From assembly GCF_006489205.2 (NCBI RefSeq), contig NZ_VFYR02000002.1:465277-529276 (forward strand): a stretch of DNA of 64,000 bases, given 5' to 3'. The translations under genes were made by a program, and so were the position numbers. Below the pieces are notes generated by a model. That model worked only from the letters and a program-made list of their open reading frames with translations. It did no database searches and had not been told where the DNA came from. This document shows positions 57,791 to 64,000 of the stretch, piece after piece. The first letter of the stretch is position 1; each line of letters starts with the position of its first letter. Origin of the DNA: Brevibacterium sp. XM4083 (GTDB lineage Bacteria > Actinomycetota > Actinomycetes > Actinomycetales > Brevibacteriaceae).

Positions 57791-58993
57791 TCAGTGCGCG
57801 GACACGGCGCGCAGCAGGTCGTCGGCGCGGTCGGTCCTCTCCCACGTGAAGTCGGGCAGCTCACGACCGAAGTGACCGTAGGTCGAGGTCTGCGAGTAGA
57901 TCGGGCGGAGCAGGTCGAGTTCGCGGATGATCATCGCCGGGCGCAGGTCGAAGACCTCGCGGATGGCCTTGGTGATCGCTGCGGGATCGACCTTCTCGGT
58001 GCCGAAGGTCTCGACGTAGAGGCCCATCGGGTCGACCCTGCCGATCGCGTAGGAGACCTGGACCTCGGCGCGGTCGGCCAGTCCCGCGGCGACGATGTTC
58101 TTCGCCACCCAGCGCATCGCGTAGGCGGCCGAGCGGTCGACCTTCGAGGGGTCCTTGCCGGAGAACGCGCCGCCGCCGTGGCGGGAGAAGCCGCCGTAGG
58201 TGTCGACGATGATCTTGCGTCCCGTCAGTCCCGCATCGCCCATCGGGCCGCCGGTGACGAAGGGTCCGGCGGGGTTGATGTGGATCTTCTCATTGCCGCG
58301 GTCGAGTCCCGAGGCCTCGGCGATGGGGCCGACGACGAATTCCTTGATGTCGGCCTGGAGCTGGTCCTGGGAGACGTCGGCGGCATGCTGGGTGGAGACG
58401 ACGATGTTCTCGAGCGAGACCGCGGTGTCCCCGTCGTAGCCGATCGTCAGCTGGGTCTTGCCGTCGGGGCGGAGGTAGGACAGCTCCCCGGACTTGCGGA
58501 CGGCGCTGAGCTTCTCGGCCATCCGGGAGGCGAGGTGGATGGGCAGGGGCATGAGGACATCGGTCGCATTGTCGGCGTAGCCGAACATCAGCCCCTGGTC
58601 GCCGGCGCCCAGCGACGAGCCGTGGTCGGTCTCGAGCGCCTCGCGGAAGTCGAGCGGGTTCGTCACCCCGGAGTGGATGTCGAGGGACTGGCTGCCGATC
58701 GAGACCGACACACCGCACGAATGACCGTCGAAGCCGGTGTCTGAGGAGTCGTAGCCGATCCCGGTGATGAGGCTGCGGACGATGCCGGCGACATCGGCGT
58801 ACGCGTCGGTGTTGACCTCACCGGCGACGTGGACGAGTCCGGTCGTCACCATCGTCTCGACGGCGACCTTCGCGTTCGGATCCTTGGAGAGGAGGTCGTC
58901 GAGCACGGCGTCGCTGATCTGATCGCAGATCTTGTCGGGGTGGCCTTCGGTGACGGATTCGGAGGAGAAGTAGCGCAGTTCGGATGTACTCAC
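57791..58993 (-). CDS. metK: S-adenosylmethionine synthetase
   Basis: Makes SAM from methionine and ATP. The 400-residue protein has [20 protein letters not shown] at residues 9-28, [12 protein letters not shown], the P-loop-like [19 protein letters not shown], and [20 protein letters not shown]. It starts at GTG 58993 within a GTGA overlap with coaBC, so the two genes are coupled. No SAM riboswitch is present, as expected for an internal operon gene. Confidence 0.98.
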   Translation of the reverse strand: MSTSELRYFSSESVTEGHPDKICDQISDAVLDDLLSKDPNAKVAVETMVTTGLVHVAGEVNTDAYADVAGIVRSLITGIGYDSSDTGFDGHSCGVSVSIGSQSLDIHSGVTNPLDFREALETDHGSSLGAGDQGLMFGYADNATDVLMPLPIHLASRMAEKLSAVRKSGELSYLRPDGKTQLTIGYDGDTAVSLENIVVSTQHAADVSQDQLQADIKEFVVGPIAEASGLDRGNEKIHINPAGPFVTGGPMGDAGLTGRKIIVDTYGGFSRHGGGAFSGKDPSKVDRSAAYAMRWVAKNIVAAGLADRAEVQVSYAIGRVDPMGLYVETFGTEKVDPAAITKAIREVFDLRPAMIIRELDLLRPIYSQTSTYGHFGRELPDFTWERTDRADDLLRAVSAH

Positions 58994-60276
58994 GGCGTCG
59001 ATTCTACTGGGGTGATGCGGCGGGCGATTTCGGCAACGACCTTTTGCGCAACATCGTCCTTCGTGCCCGCCAGCGTCGCCGCGTCGACGACGTCGGAAGC
59101 GCCGTCCCCGGCGGCGAGGATGACGACCTCGGTGACATCGTGGCCGAAGGCGCGGTCGGCGGAGACGTCGTTGAAGACGAGGAGGTCGGCACCCTTGCGG
59201 CGGAACTTCGCCTCCGCGTACTCGTGTGCGGAGTGGGCGGCGTCGCCGGTCTCGGCGGCGAAGCCGACGATGAACTGGCCGGGCCGGCGGTCGGCGACGA
59301 GCCCGGCGAGGACGTCGGGGTTCTGGACGAGTTCGATGCTCATCCCCTCGTCCCCGGACTTCTTGAGCTTCGCATCGGCGAGCCGGGCCGGCCGGAAGTC
59401 GGCGACGGCGGCGGCCATGATGATGATGTCCGCGTGCTCGGCGGCTGTGGCCATCGCGGCCTGGAGGTCAAGCGTCGACTCGATCGGGGTCACGGTGATG
59501 CCGGCGGGCAGGTCGGCCAGCAGTCCGGAGTCGACGTGGGCGGCGACGAGTTCGACCCGGGCGCCGGCGGCGAACGCGGCGCGGGCCAGGGCGATGCCCT
59601 GCTTGCCCGAGGAGCGGTTGCCGAGGAATCGGACGGGGTCGAGCGCCTCCCGGGTGCCCCCGGCGCTGACGACGACGCGCTTGCCGCTCAGGGAGCCCGC
59701 GGAATCGGTGCGGTCCGTGCCGGACCCGGCAGTGCCGGTCTCAGTCGTGCCTCCTTCGGCGGCGGCGAGGGCGAAGGCGACGATCTCCTCGGGTTCGGGC
59801 AGGCGTCCGGGCCCGGAATCGGGTCCGGTGAGGCGGCCGACAGCGGGGTCGAGGACGTGCACCCCGCGCTCGCGCAGCGTCGCGATGTTCGCGACCGTCG
59901 CAGGGTTGTGCCACATCTCCGTGTGCATCGCAGGCGCGACGACGATCGGCGCCGTCGTCGTGAGCACCGAGGCGGTGAGCAGGTCGTCGGCGAGGCCGGC
60001 GGCGATCTTCGCGATCGTGTTCGCCGTGGCCGGGGCGACGATGAGGAGCTCTGCCTCATGGCCGATGCGCACATGGTTGACCTTGTCGACCTCGTCGAAG
60101 ACGTCGGTGGTCACCGGCTGTCCCGACAGCGCTTCGAAGGTCGGGGCGCCGACGAACTTCAGGGCGTCAGCGGTGGGCACGACCGTGACGGTGTGCCCGA
60201 GCTCCCGGAGGCGCCGGATGACGTGCGCCGATTTGTAGGCGGCGATCCCACCGGCGACTCCGAGGACGATTCTCAC
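58990..60276 (-). CDS. coaBC: Bifunctional CoaBC (PPC synthetase / PPC decarboxylase)
   Basis: Couples phosphopantothenate to cysteine and decarboxylates the product in CoA synthesis. The 428-residue protein has an N-terminal flavin-dependent CoaC domain ([20 protein letters not shown], the active-site His in [31 protein letters not shown]) and a C-terminal CoaB domain ([42 protein letters not shown]). It starts at GTG 60276 in a GTGA overlap with rpoZ. Confidence 0.97.
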   Translation of the reverse strand: MRIVLGVAGGIAAYKSAHVIRRLRELGHTVTVVPTADALKFVGAPTFEALSGQPVTTDVFDEVDKVNHVRIGHEAELLIVAPATANTIAKIAAGLADDLLTASVLTTTAPIVVAPAMHTEMWHNPATVANIATLRERGVHVLDPAVGRLTGPDSGPGRLPEPEEIVAFALAAAEGGTTETGTAGSGTDRTDSAGSLSGKRVVVSAGGTREALDPVRFLGNRSSGKQGIALARAAFAAGARVELVAAHVDSGLLADLPAGITVTPIESTLDLQAAMATAAEHADIIIMAAAVADFRPARLADAKLKKSGDEGMSIELVQNPDVLAGLVADRRPGQFIVGFAAETGDAAHSAHEYAEAKFRRKGADLLVFNDVSADRAFGHDVTEVVILAAGDGASDVVDAATLAGTKDDVAQKVVAEIARRITPVESTP

Positions 60277-60620
60277 TGGTCGCTGAAGTCGATCGCGCCG
60301 TCGGTGCTCACGGGCGCCTCGGTGGTCTCCTCGACGGTCGGCGTCGCGAAGTCGGCTTCGCTGATCTCACGGGAGACGATCTTGCCCTCGTTGATCTCGC
60401 GCAGGGCGATCGACAGGGGCTTCTCGTGGGGTTCCGGGGTGACGAGCGGTCCGACGTTCTCGAGCAGACCCTCCTGCAGCTGTGCGTAGTAGGAGTTGAT
60501 CTGGCGCGCACGCTGAGCGGCGACGGACACGAGTTCGTACTTCGAGCCGGTGACGGTGAGGAGTTCGTCGATCGGCGGATTGGTGATGCCTTCGGGCTGA
60601 GCAGGCAAGGGGTGTCCCAT
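60273..60620 (-). CDS. rpoZ: RNA polymerase omega subunit
   Basis: Small RNA polymerase subunit that helps fold beta-prime. The 115-residue protein has [31 protein letters not shown], the conserved omega core, then [16 protein letters not shown] and an acidic tail. The ATG at 60620 directly follows the gmk stop codon. The gmk-rpoZ-coaBC-metK order is typical of actinobacteria. Confidence 0.96.
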   Translation of the reverse strand: MGHPLPAQPEGITNPPIDELLTVTGSKYELVSVAAQRARQINSYYAQLQEGLLENVGPLVTPEPHEKPLSIALREINEGKIVSREISEADFATPTVEETTEAPVSTDGAIDFSDQ

Positions 60621-61184
60621 CTAATCGAGTGTGGATATACCCATCAATTGTATGAGTTCTTCTGCCGCAGTGCGAACACTGTCGTTGACGATGGTGACGT
60701 CGAACTCGGATTCCGCGGCGAGTTCGGCCCGCGCGGTGGTCAGCCGCCTGGCCTGCTCCTCGGCGCTTTCGGTGCCGCGCCCGGTGAGCCGGCAGACGAG
60801 TTCGTCCCAGGTCGGCGGGGCGAGGAAGACGAAGAGGGCGTCGGGCATCTTCGCCTTGACCTGGCGCGCCCCCTGCAGGTCGATCTCGAGCAGGGAGGGG
60901 ATGCCGTCGGCGAGGTGCTGCCGCACGGGACCCGACGGGGTGCCGTAGCGGTGTCGGCCGTGGACGACGGCGTACTCGAGCATCTCGTCGCGGGAGATGA
61001 GTCCGTCGAACTCGTCGTCGGAGACGAAGTGATAATGAACACCGTCGATCTCACCGGGGCGTCGCGGCCGCGTCGTCGCCGACACCGAGAACCAGATCTC
61101 GGGGTGGTGCTGTCTGATATAGGAGCTGATGGTGCCTTTTCCGACCGCGGTGGGTCCCGCGAGAACGGTGAGTCGAGTGTTCAC
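60621..61184 (-). CDS. gmk: Guanylate kinase
   Basis: Phosphorylates GMP to GDP. The 187-residue protein has the P-loop [12 protein letters not shown] near residues 8-19, [24 protein letters not shown] (GMP binding), [14 protein letters not shown] and [11 protein letters not shown]. It starts at GTG 61184, 18 bp after the mIHF stop, so it is probably co-transcribed with mihF. Confidence 0.97.
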   Translation of the reverse strand: MNTRLTVLAGPTAVGKGTISSYIRQHHPEIWFSVSATTRPRRPGEIDGVHYHFVSDDEFDGLISRDEMLEYAVVHGRHRYGTPSGPVRQHLADGIPSLLEIDLQGARQVKAKMPDALFVFLAPPTWDELVCRLTGRGTESAEEQARRLTTARAELAAESEFDVTIVNDSVRTAAEELIQLMGISTLD

Positions 61185-61202
61185 AGATCTAAAGTGTCAC
61201 AC

Positions 61203-61514
61203 TCAGGAGTATTTCTCCAACAGGGCGTTCTTCTGGTGCACGCCGAGGCCCTTGATGCGCCGCGATGAGGCGATCCCGACCTCTTCCATCGCCGCTTCGG
61301 CCCGGCGATCGCCCACTCCGGGCAGCGACCGGAGGAGGTCGAGCACGCGCATCTTCGCGAGTGCTTCGTCCTTCCCTGCCTTCTTGAGCACTGCCGCAAG
61401 ATCGGTCTCGCCGCTCTTGAGGGCCGACTTCACCTCGGCGCGCACCTGTCGAGCCTTGAACGCTTTGTCAAGAGCGGCCGAACGCTGTTGCGGGGTCAAT
61501 GGTTCGAGTGCCAC
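61203..61514 (-). CDS. mihF: Integration host factor, actinobacterial type (mIHF)
   Basis: Nucleoid-associated DNA-binding protein unique to actinobacteria. The 103-residue product has LTPQQRSAALDKAFKARQVR, the long helix VRAEVKSALKSGETDLAAVL and the helix-two-turn-helix DNA-binding part LRSLPGVGDRRAEAAMEEVG and SRRIKGLGVHQKNALLEKY. GTG 61514 is chosen because AGAGGAGAT lies just upstream; a longer in-frame reading lacks a ribosome site. It heads the mihF-gmk-rpoZ-coaBC-metK run. Confidence 0.95.
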   Translation of the reverse strand: MALEPLTPQQRSAALDKAFKARQVRAEVKSALKSGETDLAAVLKKAGKDEALAKMRVLDLLRSLPGVGDRRAEAAMEEVGIASSRRIKGLGVHQKNALLEKYS

Positions 61515-61560
61515 ATTATCTCCTCTGTCACCATGAACGGGCAGGTAGGGAAGTTGCTTC

Positions 61561-61566
61561 AGTCTA
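61561..61566 (-). promoter_or_regulatory. -10 box of the mihF operon
   Basis: Minus-strand TAGACT (61566 to 61561) in an AT-rich patch (61555-61610), giving a leader of about 40 nt that carries the ribosome site. No well-spaced -35 is evident; TTGTCA 12 bp upstream is too close. Confidence 0.4.
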
Positions 61567-61604
61567 AAACACAAACCATGACAACCGACACAGCGCAGGG
61601 AAGA

Positions 61605-61647
61605 AAATCCGCGCCCCGGCCCAGCCGTGCGGCAGGGCAGGGGCGCG
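61605..61647 (-). terminator. pyrF intrinsic terminator
   Basis: On the minus strand CGCGCCCC (61647-61640) pairs with GGGGCGCG (61617-61610), with a further CCC/GGG inside. The stem is followed by GATTTTCTT, the only clear U-run terminator in the window. It closes the carB-pyrF unit. Confidence 0.8.
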
Positions 61648-61689
61648 TGCGGAGCCGATCAGCCTCCGGGCGGATTCCGGCGGGCGCCG

Positions 61690-62552
61690 TCAGGCGGGTG
61701 CCGTGAGCGACGCGTTGAGGCTGCGGGCCGCCTCGGCGAGACCGGTCGGTCCGGCGGCGAGCACGGCGCGGGAGACGGCGACGACGACCTGGTGGCGCGC
61801 GAGCGCCGCTGCCCCGAAGACGTCGAGGAGTTCGTCCCGGCCGGCCCCCTGCGCCCCGACGCCGGGGGTGAGGAGCGGTCCCCCGCAGGCGCTCGGATCG
61901 AAGCCGAGGTCCCGCGCGGCCGACCCGATCGTCGCCCCGACGACGAGGCCGAAGGGGCCGAGCTCACCCGCTCCCCCGGTGAGCTCCGCGTTGCGGGCGG
62001 CGACGGCGGCGGCCACGGACCCCGCGACGGAGTCGCCGAAGTCGGGGACGCCTGAACCGGTGCGGGCGTGCTGGATGTCCGCGCCCTCCGGGTTCGAGGT
62101 GAGCGCGAGGACGAAGAGGCCCCGATCGTGGGCGGCGGCGAGGTCGAACGCGGCGGCCAGGGCACCGACGCCGAGGTAGGGCGAGACCGTGATGGCGTCG
62201 GCGGACAGGGGTGAGTCGGGCAGCAGATGGGCCTCGGCGTAGCCGGCCATCGTCGAGCCGATGTCCCCGCGCTTGACGTCGAGGATCGTCAGCAGCCCCT
62301 GCTCCCGGCACGCCGCGACGGTGTCCTCGAGGGCGGCGACACCGGCGGAGCCGAAGCGCTCGAAGAACGCGGCCTGCGGTTTGACCGCGGCGACCGTCCC
62401 CGCGAGCGCCTCAACGGTGCGCAGCCCGAACTCCCGGACGCCGGCGGCGCTGCGCGGCAGCCCCCACGCCTCCAGGAGATGGTCGTGGGGGTCGATGCCC
62501 ACGCACACGGGACCGTGCGCGGCCATCGCCGCGGTGAGCCGGGTGGAGAACA

Positions 62553-62553
<1 letters not shown>
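61690..62553 (-). CDS. pyrF: Orotidine 5'-phosphate decarboxylase (long form)
   Basis: Last step of UMP synthesis. The 287-residue protein belongs to the longer (subfamily 2) OMP decarboxylases: CVGIDPHDHLLEAWGL near residue 16, VKPQAAFFERFG, the catalytic Lys/Asp motif LTILDVKRGDIGSTMAGYA, and TPGVGAQG for phosphate binding. The ATG at 62553 overlaps the carB stop by 1 nt (TGATG). The order carB-pyrF is usual in actinobacterial pyr operons. Confidence 0.96.

Positions 62554-64000
<1,447 letters not shown>

Overview
The window is GC-rich chromosomal core DNA from a high-GC Gram-positive actinobacterium, most like Brevibacterium or a related member of Micrococcales. The phylum is clear from WhiA in the rapZ-yvcK-whiA-gap-pgk-tpi run, an mIHF-type integration host factor, an ANTAR-domain response regulator, the two small membrane proteins of actinobacterial trp operons (an HG..AW-motif protein and the Trp_oprn_chp family), and a PriA without a working ATPase site. 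The genus is only a guess. No prophage, integrase, transposase, CRISPR array or replication origin was seen. Almost every gene lies on the minus strand; the plus strand carries a YciI protein, a methyltransferase, a PaaI-type thioesterase and tRNA-Leu.

Layout (transcription mostly runs from high to low coordinates). 1-13.1 kb: uvrA-uvrC (8-bp overlap), then rapZ-yvcK-whiA-gap-pgk-tpiA, preceded by a Ski2-like DUF3516 helicase. 13.1-21.5 kb: YciI, terC with a probable yybP-ykoY manganese riboswitch leader, uvrB, coaE, a polytopic membrane protein of unknown function, and rpsA. 21.7-29.6 kb: a methyltransferase, a DinB/MDMPI-like protein between two 76-bp palindromic repeats, polA, a thioesterase, the ANTAR regulator, tRNA-Leu(CAA), about 0.9 kb of higher-order repeats, tRNA-Gly(CCC) and a GNAT acetyltransferase. 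29.6-39.4 kb: a dicarboxylate/amino-acid:cation symporter, a 36/37-bp repeat array, pyk, gltD and gltB. 39.6-51.8 kb: a his/trp supercluster (hisE-hisG-PH protein-CaiB-type CoA-transferase-fused accDA-hisF-hisI-trpE-Trp_oprn_chp-HG protein-trpC-trpB-trpA-lgt), full of 4-bp ATGA overlaps and interrupted by a 62-bp tandem repeat. 51.8-64 kb: mihF-gmk-rpoZ-coaBC-metK-priA-fmt-rsmB-rpe-pnuC, and the 3' end of carB followed by pyrF.

The genes cover lower glycolysis (gap, pgk, tpi, pyk), nucleotide excision repair (uvrA, B, C, polA), nitrogen assimilation and amino-acid synthesis (gltBD, his, trp), pyrimidine, purine and cofactor synthesis (carB, pyrF, gmk, coaBC, coaE, pnuC, metK) and translation (rpsA, fmt, rsmB, tRNAs).

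I found no clearly new multi-gene system. The most interesting signals are non-coding: the 31-bp/270-bp nested repeat between two tRNA genes; the Mn riboswitch, which implies a TTG start for terC; a consistent set of TANNNT -10 boxes 6-8 nt before start codons, suggesting leaderless mRNAs for many genes including uvrA, uvrB and polA; and several families of short intergenic repeats. An accDA/CoA-transferase pair inside the his cluster and a perfect 48-bp duplication in fmt also deserve a look.
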